Assembly: GCA_041175665.1 (NCBI GenBank)
Contig: JBEDEM010000036.1
Span: 1 to 25,717, forward strand
Direction: 5' to 3'
From: UBA3064 sp016868095
GTDB taxonomy: Bacteria; Pseudomonadota; Gammaproteobacteria; Burkholderiales; Burkholderiaceae_E
DNA: 25,717 bases
The notes under the pieces were generated by a model. The model saw only the letters and a list, made by a program, of their open reading frames with translations, was not told the origin of the DNA and searched no databases. The translations under genes and the position numbers were made by a program. This document shows, one piece after another, positions 8,726 to 16,894 of the stretch; positions within the stretch are counted from its first letter, which is position 1, and each line of letters starts with the position of its first letter.

Positions 8726-11092
8726 ATGTCATCGATTCGTTATGAAATTAGTCCGGACGCAGTCATCGTTCTAACGCTTGATGCGCCGAGATCGCCGGTA
8801 AATCTGATGAGCGAGAGCTTTCGTCATGATTTGCACGAGGCTGTGAAGCGTGTTCAGGCTGACTTAAAGGATCGGCCTGATCTACTCGGTGTGATCATCA
8901 ATTCGGCTAAATCAAGCTTTTTCGCAGGGGCCGATTTGAAGGCCATGCTCACGATTGGGCCCTCCCAGGCGGCAAGTTTTTTTGAGCAGGTGCAAAGCTT
9001 GAAAGCTGACCTGAGGACGCTTGAAAAACTTGGTAAACCCGTTGTTGCAATGATTCAGGGATCTGCACTCGGTGGCGGGCTTGAGCTTGCACTTGCCTGC
9101 CATCATCGAATTGCCGTCAACAAAGCCGGCATAGAAATTGGCTTTCCCGAGGCGAGTCTCGGCTTGCTCCCAGGCGCCGGGGGCATTGTGAAAACCGTGA
9201 GACTCAAAGGCCTGCAAGCCGCCGTACAAGTCATTAGCGAGTCAAAACGACTGAGCGTTTCAGAGGCCCTCGATATGGGCTGGATTACCCAGGTGGTTGC
9301 TAGCGAAGATGCGCTTATGCCGGCAGCCTTGGCAGCTTTACGCAGCGGCGCTTGCAGCCAGGTTTGGGATGATCCCAAGCACCGCATCCCTGGGGGTGGT
9401 CCAAGCCAAGCCTCGATTGCCTCTATGCTAAGCGTTGCGCCCGCTATGCTTGTGGAGAAAACCCGCGGTAATTTCCCCGCGCAAGAAGCCATACTCGCCG
9501 TCGCCGTCGAAGGTGCTCAAGTCGACTTCGAAACGGCACTTCGCATTGAATCACGCTGGCTCACTCGCCTCGCTATCGGCCAGGTAGCCAAGAATATGAT
9601 TCAAAGCTTTTTCTTTCACCTAAACGAAATTAAAGCTGATCGAAGCAGGCCCCAAGGCGAAGCAGCACGCATGACGATGAAACTTGGCATCCTGGGTGCC
9701 GGCATGATGGGTTCGGGAATCGCCTGGGCTGCCGCATCGCGAGGCGTTTCGGTCGTCCTAAAGGATGTGTCGCGCGAAAAAGCAGAACAAGGTAAAGCCT
9801 ATAGCGCTCGTTTACTCGCCAAGCGTGTTGAGTCCGGCAGGATGTCGCCCGACAAAGCGCAGGCCGTATTACAGCGTATCCAGGCAACAGATGCTATGCA
9901 GGACCTGAGTGCCTGCGATATGGTCATTGAAGCGGTTTACGAAGACCAGGCCCTCAAAGCAAAGCTCATTCGAGAGGCTCTTGAAGTGCTTGGCGAGGCG
10001 ACTGTGTTTGCCTCAAACACCTCAACGATTCCAATCGCCGAGCTGGCCAGGGCGAGCGCTCGACCCGAGCAATTTATTGGCATCCATTTCTTTTCGCCCG
10101 TGGAAAAAATGCCTCTGGTAGAAATTATTCGCGGTAAAAAAACGAACGATGCAACACTTGCCAAAGCCTATGATTTTGTCAAACAAATTGGGAAAACACC
10201 GATCGTTGTAAACGATGCGCGCGGCTTTTACACCTCCAGGGTTTTTGGCACTTATGTGAATGAAGGTATGGCCCTACTTGGCGAAGGTGTCAGTGCCGCA
10301 AGAATCGAAAATATAGCGATGCAATTCGGTATGCCCGTTGGCCCACTCGCAGTGCTCGATGAAGTTTCGCTCAAGCTCGCAGATGATGTCCTACACCAAG
10401 AATTGGATGCCCTCGCCCATGCGCATCATCATACTCATGGGCATGACCATCATCACGCGCACGGGCATGACCACGACCATCATCATGCTCACGGGCATGA
10501 CCACGACCATCAGCATGATCACGGACATAAACACGGTCATGATCACAACCATGACCATCATCATGCTCACGGGCATGACCACGACCATCAGCATGCCCAC
10601 GGCCATGATCACAGCCATGAGCATAAGCATCATCACCCGCACAAGGTCAAGTCAAAGCGGATGGCCGAATCAGCGGTATATGTGCTGGAAAAAATGGCCC
10701 ACGGCTTTAAGCGCCTTGGCCGCGCTGCGGGTGCAGGCTTTTACGAATACCCCGAGGGAGAGCCCAAGCGGCTTTGGGAAGGTTTATCAGTCTTCATGAG
10801 GGGCGCAAAACCAGTAAGCGATGAGGATATCCGGGATCGCCTTAGCATGATTCAGTCGATTGAGACGCTTAGATGCCTCCAAGAGCAGGTCTTAGAGCAT
10901 GATCACGATGCAAATATTGGATCGATCATGGGCTGGGGATTCCCTGCTTATACAGGCGGTACGTTACAATTTATACACCATTTTGGGCCGCAAGCCTTCT
11001 TGGCTCGTTCGCTGGAGCTTCAATCTCGCTATGGTGAGCGCTTCAGCCCACCTGCTCTATTGCACCAACTCGCCAAAAACCAAGCCTCGTGA
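8726..11092 (+). CDS. FadB-type bifunctional enoyl-CoA hydratase/3-hydroxyacyl-CoA dehydrogenase with a His-rich insert
   Basis: This 788-residue protein would carry out beta-oxidation steps two and three. Residues 1-300 are a crotonase domain with oxyanion-hole motifs SFFAGADLKAM and GSALGGGLELA and both catalytic acids, Glu120 and Glu142 (FPEASLG). Residues 318-500 are the NAD-binding domain with GAGMMGSG at 324-331 and the catalytic pair His454 (IGIHFFSP) and Glu466. The C-terminal dehydrogenase domain begins near 500 and is interrupted at residues 565-639 by 75 residues, 43 of them His. It resumes with RLGRAAGAGFYEYPEG and continues into the second helical repeat ending near 780. Without the insert the protein is about 713 residues, as expected for this family. 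The thiolase gene lies three bases upstream. All recognised active-site residues are present, so I expect an active enzyme. Confidence 0.94.
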   Translation: MSSIRYEISPDAVIVLTLDAPRSPVNLMSESFRHDLHEAVKRVQADLKDRPDLLGVIINSAKSSFFAGADLKAMLTIGPSQAASFFEQVQSLKADLRTLEKLGKPVVAMIQGSALGGGLELALACHHRIAVNKAGIEIGFPEASLGLLPGAGGIVKTVRLKGLQAAVQVISESKRLSVSEALDMGWITQVVASEDALMPAALAALRSGACSQVWDDPKHRIPGGGPSQASIASMLSVAPAMLVEKTRGNFPAQEAILAVAVEGAQVDFETALRIESRWLTRLAIGQVAKNMIQSFFFHLNEIKADRSRPQGEAARMTMKLGILGAGMMGSGIAWAAASRGVSVVLKDVSREKAEQGKAYSARLLAKRVESGRMSPDKAQAVLQRIQATDAMQDLSACDMVIEAVYEDQALKAKLIREALEVLGEATVFASNTSTIPIAELARASARPEQFIGIHFFSPVEKMPLVEIIRGKKTNDATLAKAYDFVKQIGKTPIVVNDARGFYTSRVFGTYVNEGMALLGEGVSAARIENIAMQFGMPVGPLAVLDEVSLKLADDVLHQELDALAHAHHHTHGHDHHHAHGHDHDHHHAHGHDHDHQHDHGHKHGHDHNHDHHHAHGHDHDHQHAHGHDHSHEHKHHHPHKVKSKRMAESAVYVLEKMAHGFKRLGRAAGAGFYEYPEGEPKRLWEGLSVFMRGAKPVSDEDIRDRLSMIQSIETLRCLQEQVLEHDHDANIGSIMGWGFPAYTGGTLQFIHHFGPQAFLARSLELQSRYGERFSPPALLHQLAKNQAS
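10475..10517. repeat. 43-bp direct repeat, copy 1 (His-rich coding)
   Basis: This segment is identical by eye to 10553-10595, with start points 78 bases (26 codons) apart. It begins GACCATCATCATGCTCACGG and ends CCATCAGCATG. A diverged partial copy lies upstream from 10445. Confidence 0.85.
10553..10595. repeat. 43-bp direct repeat, copy 2 (His-rich coding)
   Basis: This is the second exact copy of the 43-base unit at 10475-10517, in the same reading frame. It encodes the same fourteen residues, D-HHH-A-H-G-H-D-H-D-H-Q-H. Confidence 0.85.
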
Positions 11093-11123
11093 TCACGGCA
11101 AGTTAAAGAAAAGGGATAAGTTG

Positions 11124-12908
11124 ATGGAACATGGCGATCACAAGCGCTTAGGCGTTCGACCTGCAAAGCATTTACTGCCCTGGCGTGAGCCAATTGCGCC
11201 AAAGCCTGCAGCAACCGTATTGCTTTTGCGCGATAGCGAAGCAGGGCTTGAAGTCCTCATGACGCGGCGATCGACCAAGGCTAGTTTTGCGCCAGGGGCT
11301 TTTGTGTTTCCCGGAGGCGTGGTTGACCAAGCTGACGCTTTAGCACTCGACTTGGATCCAGGCCTGCTTAGCCCGGAGCGACTCGCCAATTGGCAAAACT
11401 TCTCGCCCGATGAGCAAGAGCAGCTCCATCGGATTTACGCGCAGGCTGCATTGCGGGAATCGTATGAGGAAGTTCACTTATTGCTCGTGCGCCCCAAACA
11501 CGAAGCGGACGAGCTCGATCAGCATGCTCTTGCCTCGCTGACAGAAGACCTTGGCAGGCATCCACCGGAGGGCTTCGCTCAAGCCCTTGGCGCGCGAGGT
11601 TTAGTTGCCGCGATTAATGAGGTTCGCAGTTTTTCCCACTGGACAACCGACCGCGATTTGCCCAAGCGTTTCGACGTCCGCTTCCTTGTTGCGCGGGCAC
11701 CGATGGGTCAAATTCCGGTTGCCGATGAGGGCGAACAATTTGAACCTTGTTGGGTACAGCCCCGCGAAGCGCTCGAGCGCCACAGCAAGGGGCTTTTTTA
11801 TATGATCTTTCCAACCATCCGTACGCTACAACAACTAAGCCACTTTAAGTACGTCGATGATGTGTTATCGGAATCAGATCGTTTATTTAAGCAGGGGAAG
11901 CTTTGGAGAAGTTGCCCACGAGGTGGCTTCGTGCTGGGCAAAGACGAGCGTTTTACCGAAGACGATATGCAGTTTGCTGAACTCGAACTCGTGAGTCCAG
12001 ATGGTCAGCTGGTGCATAAGCTCGATTGGCAGCACGAGAGTCCTGTTGGATTGCTGCGTTATTTGTATCGTTATACAGCGCCCAATCCAGGACGAATGAC
12101 TGGTCCTGGCACGAATACTTATCTTCTGGGACAAGAAGGCGACTGGACCCTAATTGACCCAGGTCCTGCCATCGCCGCACATGTCGATCGACTTCGGTCC
12201 TTTACCAAGGATAAGATTACTCGCATACTCTGTACGCATTCCCACTTGGATCACTCGCCTGCAGCATTCGCCTTACAGGCAGCCATTCAGAAGGCACAAG
12301 GCGTTCGCATACCGATTTTAGGCAGAGCTTCCGGGCCGTCGATCGAAGCCGATCAGGCTTTCATTCCGGATCAAACGCTTGAAGATGGTGATCGCATCAG
12401 GATTTGCGACGATGTGCATCTTCGAGCCATTCACACACCAGGCCATGCCTCGAATCACTTGTGCTTTTTGATTGAGGAAGACGGTATCCTGTTTTCCGGC
12501 GATCATGTCATGAATGGTTCAACCGTGGTTATCAACCCACCCGATGGAGACATGTTTGCATATATCGCAGCGCTCGAGCGCTTAGAACGTATGCATTTGA
12601 ATTACATGCTTCCCGCTCATGGTTATGTTTTGGGTAATCCAGCCCATGAAATTCGCAAGCTCATCAGGCATAGGCTTTTGCGTGAAAGTAAGGTTCTCGA
12701 ATCACTCAAACGGCTTTGCACTGCTCACCCCGACCAAGCCAGTGAAAGCGGCTTTACGGTTGAAGAAATCGTACCTGGTGCTTACCAAGATGTTGCAACG
12801 AGCCTGCATGGGTTGGCGGCACGTTCACTGTTTGCGCATTTACTCAAGCTAAAGCAAGACGGCAAGGTATTCACCGATGGAAAAGCGTGGTCACTCGAGG
12901 CAATTTAG
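11124..12908 (+). CDS. Nudix hydrolase/metallo-beta-lactamase-fold fusion protein
   Basis: This 594-residue protein has two hydrolase domains. Residues 25-240 are a Nudix domain with FPGGVVD at 62-68 and the helix AALRESYEEV with metal-binding Glu115/Glu116. The long spacer between these two halves, and SHWTTDRDLPKRFDVRFLVA later, resemble the NUDT19/NUDT7 group that cleaves CoA and acyl-CoA to 4'-phosphopantetheine products. Residues 310-510 are a metallo-beta-lactamase fold with TGPGTNTYLL, THSHLDH (His372, His374, Asp376, His377), His441 (HTPGHAS), Asp460 and His499, a full two-zinc ligand set similar to LACTB2-like proteins. The C-terminal part resembles the helical tail of that group. 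ATG 11124 follows AAGGGA; the frame opens earlier (10899) only inside the FadB-type gene. It lies 31 bases after that gene, so a role in CoA-ester turnover is plausible but inferred. Confidence 0.88.
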   Translation: MEHGDHKRLGVRPAKHLLPWREPIAPKPAATVLLLRDSEAGLEVLMTRRSTKASFAPGAFVFPGGVVDQADALALDLDPGLLSPERLANWQNFSPDEQEQLHRIYAQAALRESYEEVHLLLVRPKHEADELDQHALASLTEDLGRHPPEGFAQALGARGLVAAINEVRSFSHWTTDRDLPKRFDVRFLVARAPMGQIPVADEGEQFEPCWVQPREALERHSKGLFYMIFPTIRTLQQLSHFKYVDDVLSESDRLFKQGKLWRSCPRGGFVLGKDERFTEDDMQFAELELVSPDGQLVHKLDWQHESPVGLLRYLYRYTAPNPGRMTGPGTNTYLLGQEGDWTLIDPGPAIAAHVDRLRSFTKDKITRILCTHSHLDHSPAAFALQAAIQKAQGVRIPILGRASGPSIEADQAFIPDQTLEDGDRIRICDDVHLRAIHTPGHASNHLCFLIEEDGILFSGDHVMNGSTVVINPPDGDMFAYIAALERLERMHLNYMLPAHGYVLGNPAHEIRKLIRHRLLRESKVLESLKRLCTAHPDQASESGFTVEEIVPGAYQDVATSLHGLAARSLFAHLLKLKQDGKVFTDGKAWSLEAI

Positions 12909-12926
12909 GCTGCTCGGCTTGCCATC

Positions 12927-12947
12927 GCTCATCCGACAAAGATGAGC
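12927..12947. terminator. Hairpin between convergent genes
   Basis: GCTCATC at 12927-12933 and GATGAGC at 12941-12947 form a perfect 7-bp stem with a 7-base loop, midway between the convergent Nudix-MBL and oxidoreductase genes. Neither strand has a proper T-run after it, so a role in ending transcription from both sides is a guess from position. Confidence 0.3.
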
Positions 12948-12956
12948 AAATAGACC

Positions 12957-13946
12957 TCAGCTTGCGACCTTGAGAACAAGTTTTCCGAGATGGCTGTTGG
13001 ACTGCATGGCCCTTTGAGCTTTGGGTAAATCTTCAAAATCGAAAATCTGTTCAATGACGGGTTTGAGTTTGCCCGAATGGAAGTGGGGCAGCATATCTTT
13101 AGCGAAACCACTCACTGTTTGCGCCCGCTGATCGGCACGCCGTAACTTATTGCTCACCCCAAAAATCTTCAGGCGCTGGGCATGAACCCTGTCCAGGTCA
13201 ATCGCTGATCGTTTAACGCCATCGACAAAACCTACCAAAGCGAGTCGCCCCTGATAAGCGAGTGTATGCAAACACGCCTCAAAAACCGAGCCACCCACAT
13301 TGTTGATAACAAGCTCAACGCCTTTATCCCCGCTAAGTTCAAGTACCGCCTTAACAAAGTCGGGTCCGCGACTCAGCAAAGCTTCATCAAGACCAAGGCT
13401 CTTTAATCGATCTAATTTATGTTGCGAGCTTGATGTCCCGATGACTCGTGCACCAATAGCCTGGGCAATTTGCATCGAGGCCACACCAACCCCCGAACTT
13501 ACGCCGGTAATGAGACAGCTCTGCCCCTTTTGGAGTTCGCCGCCAGCAATCACCATGTCATAGGCGACCAGGTAAGCAATAGGCACACAGGCAGCATCGA
13601 TCCAGTCCATCGACGAGGGAACAGCTATGACGTCTTGCGCGTCGAGCAGGGCATATTCAGCAAAACCACCGGGCGCACGCCCCATAATGCGATCGCCGAT
13701 GGCGATAGGGCAGCTTGCGTGCTGCGCAACCTGTTCCCCAATGGCGACCACTTCACCTGCGGCTTCCATACCCGAAGGCTTTGATGCGCTACCTGCGCCA
13801 CCAATACCCATGCCAACAAGAAATTCGCCTCGATTTAATGATGCCGCCTTTACCTTGACCAGAACTTGCTGCGGGCCTGGCTCTGGCATCGGTCTTTCGG
13901 CCAAACTCAAGGACTGCGCAACCGGATCAAGCATCCACGCTTTCAT
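12957..13946 (-). CDS. MDR-superfamily NADPH:quinone oxidoreductase-like protein
   Basis: This 329-residue zinc-free medium-chain dehydrogenase/reductase has an N-terminal GroES-like domain (KVKAASLNRGEFLVGMG, GMEAAGEVVAIG) and a Rossmann domain with LITGVSSGVGVASMQIAQAIGARVIGTSSS. This is the AxxGxG-type cofactor site of NADPH-dependent quinone reductases and enoyl reductases. No zinc-binding cysteine cluster is seen. The ATG at 13946 lies three bases after the crotonase stop, with GGAGAG upstream. A qor-like gene after pnp is common in Burkholderiales, which supports chromosomal core placement. The substrate (quinone, enone or acryloyl-type) cannot be named. Confidence 0.9.
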   Translation of the reverse strand: MKAWMLDPVAQSLSLAERPMPEPGPQQVLVKVKAASLNRGEFLVGMGIGGAGSASKPSGMEAAGEVVAIGEQVAQHASCPIAIGDRIMGRAPGGFAEYALLDAQDVIAVPSSMDWIDAACVPIAYLVAYDMVIAGGELQKGQSCLITGVSSGVGVASMQIAQAIGARVIGTSSSQHKLDRLKSLGLDEALLSRGPDFVKAVLELSGDKGVELVINNVGGSVFEACLHTLAYQGRLALVGFVDGVKRSAIDLDRVHAQRLKIFGVSNKLRRADQRAQTVSGFAKDMLPHFHSGKLKPVIEQIFDFEDLPKAQRAMQSNSHLGKLVLKVAS

Positions 13947-13949
13947 TCA

Positions 13950-14735
13950 TCACTCTCCTCGAAATTGCGGCTTTCGCTTCTCAGCAAAGGCCTTGCGTCC
14001 TTCCTGGTAATCGGCACTGGCAAAACAGGCATCGGTCATAGCTCGAACCGCAGCGATATCATCGAAGGATTCACCCGCTGACCATGCACGCATTGCAGCC
14101 TTTGCTGCCTTCACAGTGAGCGGTGCCGCCAGACCCAACCATTCTAAATATTGACTCACTGCCTGGTCGAGTTCGTCCTCAGGGACTGATCGATTGACAA
14201 ATCCAAGGCGCAGCGCCTCTTGCCCATCAAAGCCTCGACCGGTAAAGACAATGTCGGCCGCTTGTGCCGACGGCAGCACTTCCATCAGTCTTCGTACGCT
14301 TTCATAGCGAATGCCAAGACCTAGCTTGGCCGCAGGCATCGCAAAGCGTGCCTTATCGTTACAAATTCGCAAGTCACACGAAGCGGCCAGATAAAGTCCG
14401 CCTCCCATGCAAATCCCTCGAATCCTTGCAAGCGTTGGTTTTTTTGCAGCAAGCACTGCAGCATAGGCTGCATCGACCGCTTCGTTATAAATCGTCGAAG
14501 CGTCTAAACTTCCACGCTTTTTCTCAAACTCTGAAATGTCAGCACCTGACACAAAGGCCTTGTCGCCATCACCCGTCAAGACAATGGCCCGAATCTCGGG
14601 GTTGGCATCGAATCGAGCGATGGCTTGGGGAACTTCGCACCACATTTCATAGCTGACTGCATTATGACGCTCCACATTCGAGAACGTCATCCATGCAATC
14701 GGGCCATCTTCACGCAGCAATAAGGCGGCAGCCAC
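13950..14735 (-). CDS. Enoyl-CoA hydratase/isomerase (crotonase) family protein lacking both usual catalytic glutamates
   Basis: This 261-residue protein has the crotonase fold. The oxyanion-hole motifs are AFVSGADISEFE and RIRGICMGGGLYLAASCDLRI, and the CoA-binding region is normal. The two glutamates that add water in classical hydratases are missing: the first position is Tyr115 (GGGLY) and the second is Ala135 (MPAAKLGLG). A true enoyl-CoA hydratase role is therefore doubtful. Crotonase homologues with these replacements can be isomerases, hydrolases or proteins of unknown function. It lies 14 bases after pnp and three bases before the oxidoreductase, so it is probably transcribed with them. 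Confidence 0.9.
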   Translation of the reverse strand: MAAALLLREDGPIAWMTFSNVERHNAVSYEMWCEVPQAIARFDANPEIRAIVLTGDGDKAFVSGADISEFEKKRGSLDASTIYNEAVDAAYAAVLAAKKPTLARIRGICMGGGLYLAASCDLRICNDKARFAMPAAKLGLGIRYESVRRLMEVLPSAQAADIVFTGRGFDGQEALRLGFVNRSVPEDELDQAVSQYLEWLGLAAPLTVKAAKAAMRAWSAGESFDDIAAVRAMTDACFASADYQEGRKAFAEKRKPQFRGE

Positions 14736-14749
14736 GAAGCGATCCTGAC

Positions 14750-16894
14750 TTAGGCTGGCGTTGCGTCGCTTGGCGGCGCGCTCTGTGCAGCATCGTCAAT
14801 GGCAGCAGCTTTCATCGACAAGCGAAGTCGTCCCTTATCGTCCGCTTCGATGACCTTTACCCGAACGACCTGTCCTTCCTTTACGTAGTCGCCAACGTTA
14901 TTGACGCGCTCCTGCGCAATTTGTGAAACATGCAAAAGACCATCACGCCCAGGCATGACTTGAACGATTGCACCGAAATCCAGAATGCGAAGAACCGGCC
15001 CCTCGTAAATCTTTCCAACCTCCACTTCGGCGGTCAGATTTTCGATCATTTGCTGTGCCCGCCGAGCCGCCTGAGCGTCGACTGCAGCAATCGTGATCGA
15101 ACCATCGTCTTGAATGTCAACCTGGGTACCGGTTTCCTCGGTGATTTGTCGAATCGTTGCACCGCCCTTGCCAATCACATCGCGAATACGCTCGGGATTA
15201 ATTTTCATGTTGTACATACGCGGTGCAAAATCAGAAAGCTCGGTCCTTGCGCCCGAAACTGCATCGCGCATTTTGCCCAGGATGTGCAAGCGGCCTTCCT
15301 TTGCCTGCGCAAGCGCAACCTGCATGATTTCTTTGGTAATACCCTGGATCTTGATATCCATTTGTAACGCAGTAACACCTTGCTCGGTACCGGCCACTTT
15401 GAAATCCATATCGCCAAGATGGTCCTCATCACCGAGAATGTCGGAGAGAACAGCAAATCGCGCGCCTTCCTTGATCAAACCCATTGCGATACCGGCCACG
15501 TGCGCCTTAATCGGTACGCCAGCATCCATCATCGCAAGACAACCACCACAGACCGAGGCCATCGACGATGATCCATTTGATTCGGTAATCTCCGAGACGA
15601 CGCGAATGGAATAGCCAAAACTCGCCACATCGGGCAACAGGGGCACAAGTGCCCGTTTAGCCAGACGGCCATGACCAATTTCGCGTCGCTTGGGGCTACC
15701 GACACGTCCGGTCTCGCCCGTCGCATAAGGTGGCATATTGTAATGAAGCATAAAACGTTCGCGATATTCACCATTGATCGCATCGATCACCTGCTCATCG
15801 CGATTGGTGCCAAGCGTTGCCACCACAAGTGCCTGGGTTTCGCCTCGTGTGAATAGTGCCGATCCGTGCGCACGCGGCAATACACCGGTGCGGATCGCAA
15901 TCGGGCGGACTGTTCGCGTATCGCGACCGTCAATGCGAGGCTCGCCCGACAGGATTTGTGAACGAACAATCCGCGACTGCAGTTCAAAAAGTAGATTGCC
16001 GACTTCGGTGCTGTCGGGCGCTGACTCACCCTTGCTTGCTGCATCTTCGGCAAGTGCCTTTGCCACCGATTTTTCGACAGCCGATACTTGAGCCGTACGC
16101 GCTTGCTTGTCGCGAACACGATAAGCCGCGCGCATGTCAGCCTCAGCCAATTGATTAATCTTTTCTATCAAAGCCTCATTGCGCGGCGCAGCCTGCCATT
16201 CCCATTCGGCTTTACCGCCGGCCTCTACCAACTCATGAATCGCATTGATCACAGTTTGCATTTGATCGTGCCCAAACACCACCGCGCCGAGCATCACTTC
16301 CTCGGAAAGCTCATGCGCTTCCGATTCAACCATAAGCACAGCAGCCTCAGTGCCAGCCACCACCAAGTCGAGCTTTGAGGAGGGCATCTTCGAGACTGCA
16401 GGATTTAGCACGAACTGCCCATCGATATAACCGACCCGCGCGGCGCCCAACGGGCCATGAAAGGGGATTCCTGAAATAGCCAGTGCTGCCGAGGCACCGA
16501 TCATCGCCGGGATGTCCGAATCGACTTCAGGATTGCTTGACATGAGCGTGATGACCACTTGCACTTCGTTATAAAATCCGTCAGGAAACAATGGTCGAAT
16601 AGGCCGATCGATCAAGCGGGAAATCAGGGTTTCGCGTTCTGAAGGGCGCCCTTCTCGTTTAAAGAACCCACCTGGAATGCGGCCTGCTGCGTAGAACTTC
16701 TCGACATAGTCAACAGTCAGCGGGAAGAAATCCTGGCCTGGTTTTGCATTTTTGGCGCCCACGACGGTTGCCAAAACCACGGTATCGTCAACATTGACGA
16801 TCACTGCGCCGCCAGCTTGGCGAGCGATTTCGCCGGTTTCAATCGTTACGGTATTTGAACCGTACTGAAATGTTTTCTTTGCAATTTCAAACAC
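14750..16894 (-). CDS. pnp: Polyribonucleotide nucleotidyltransferase (PNPase)
   Basis: This 714-residue phosphorolytic 3'-5' exoribonuclease is a degradosome-type enzyme. The order is RNase PH domain 1 (KTFQYGSNTVTIETGEIARQ, then FFKREGRPSERETLISRLIDRP), an all-helical linker near 240-310, RNase PH domain 2 (IDGRDTRTVRPI, LPRAHGSALFTRGETQ, SDILGDEDHLGDMDFKVAGT), a KH domain with VIGKGGATIRQI, and an S1 domain with GPVLRILDFGAIVQVMPGRDGLLHVSQI. The length is normal. The start is GTG at 16894 with GAGG about ten bases upstream; no ATG in frame gives the family N-terminus. It follows rpsO after a terminator, the conserved rpsO-pnp order. Confidence 0.98.
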   Translation of the reverse strand: MFEIAKKTFQYGSNTVTIETGEIARQAGGAVIVNVDDTVVLATVVGAKNAKPGQDFFPLTVDYVEKFYAAGRIPGGFFKREGRPSERETLISRLIDRPIRPLFPDGFYNEVQVVITLMSSNPEVDSDIPAMIGASAALAISGIPFHGPLGAARVGYIDGQFVLNPAVSKMPSSKLDLVVAGTEAAVLMVESEAHELSEEVMLGAVVFGHDQMQTVINAIHELVEAGGKAEWEWQAAPRNEALIEKINQLAEADMRAAYRVRDKQARTAQVSAVEKSVAKALAEDAASKGESAPDSTEVGNLLFELQSRIVRSQILSGEPRIDGRDTRTVRPIAIRTGVLPRAHGSALFTRGETQALVVATLGTNRDEQVIDAINGEYRERFMLHYNMPPYATGETGRVGSPKRREIGHGRLAKRALVPLLPDVASFGYSIRVVSEITESNGSSSMASVCGGCLAMMDAGVPIKAHVAGIAMGLIKEGARFAVLSDILGDEDHLGDMDFKVAGTEQGVTALQMDIKIQGITKEIMQVALAQAKEGRLHILGKMRDAVSGARTELSDFAPRMYNMKINPERIRDVIGKGGATIRQITEETGTQVDIQDDGSITIAAVDAQAARRAQQMIENLTAEVEVGKIYEGPVLRILDFGAIVQVMPGRDGLLHVSQIAQERVNNVGDYVKEGQVVRVKVIEADDKGRLRLSMKAAAIDDAAQSAPPSDATPA

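Larger units (their letters stand above)
10418..10642 (+). other. Histidine-rich, putative metal-binding segment inside the FadB-type protein
   Basis: Codons 565-639 encode 75 residues of which 43 are His, in patterns such as HGHDHDHHHAHGHDHD and HQHDHGHKHGHDHNHD. The other residues are mostly Asp, Gly and Ala. The frame is intact on both sides and the flanks are normal dehydrogenase sequence (VLDEVSLKLADDV before, KVKSKRMAESAVYVL after). His-rich stretches of this composition are known in nickel chaperones (HypB, SlyD) and in loops of CDF and ZIP transporters. Metal binding here is inferred. Confidence 0.9.

Noticed and set aside
10418..10642. Repeated units resembling a small CRISPR-like or satellite array
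   Set aside because: The units are coding, in frame, without unique spacers of even length, and have no cas genes nearby.
10338..10799. Long open frames in other phases and on the antisense strand across the His-rich segment, rich in Met, Ile, Thr and Val
   Set aside because: They are a by-product of the CAT/CAC/GAC repeat read in other frames. The sense frame continues a conserved enzyme on both sides.
10899..11123. Upstream extension of the Nudix-MBL reading frame
   Set aside because: It lies wholly inside the FadB-type gene. The ATG at 11124 has a ribosome site and gives the expected domain start.
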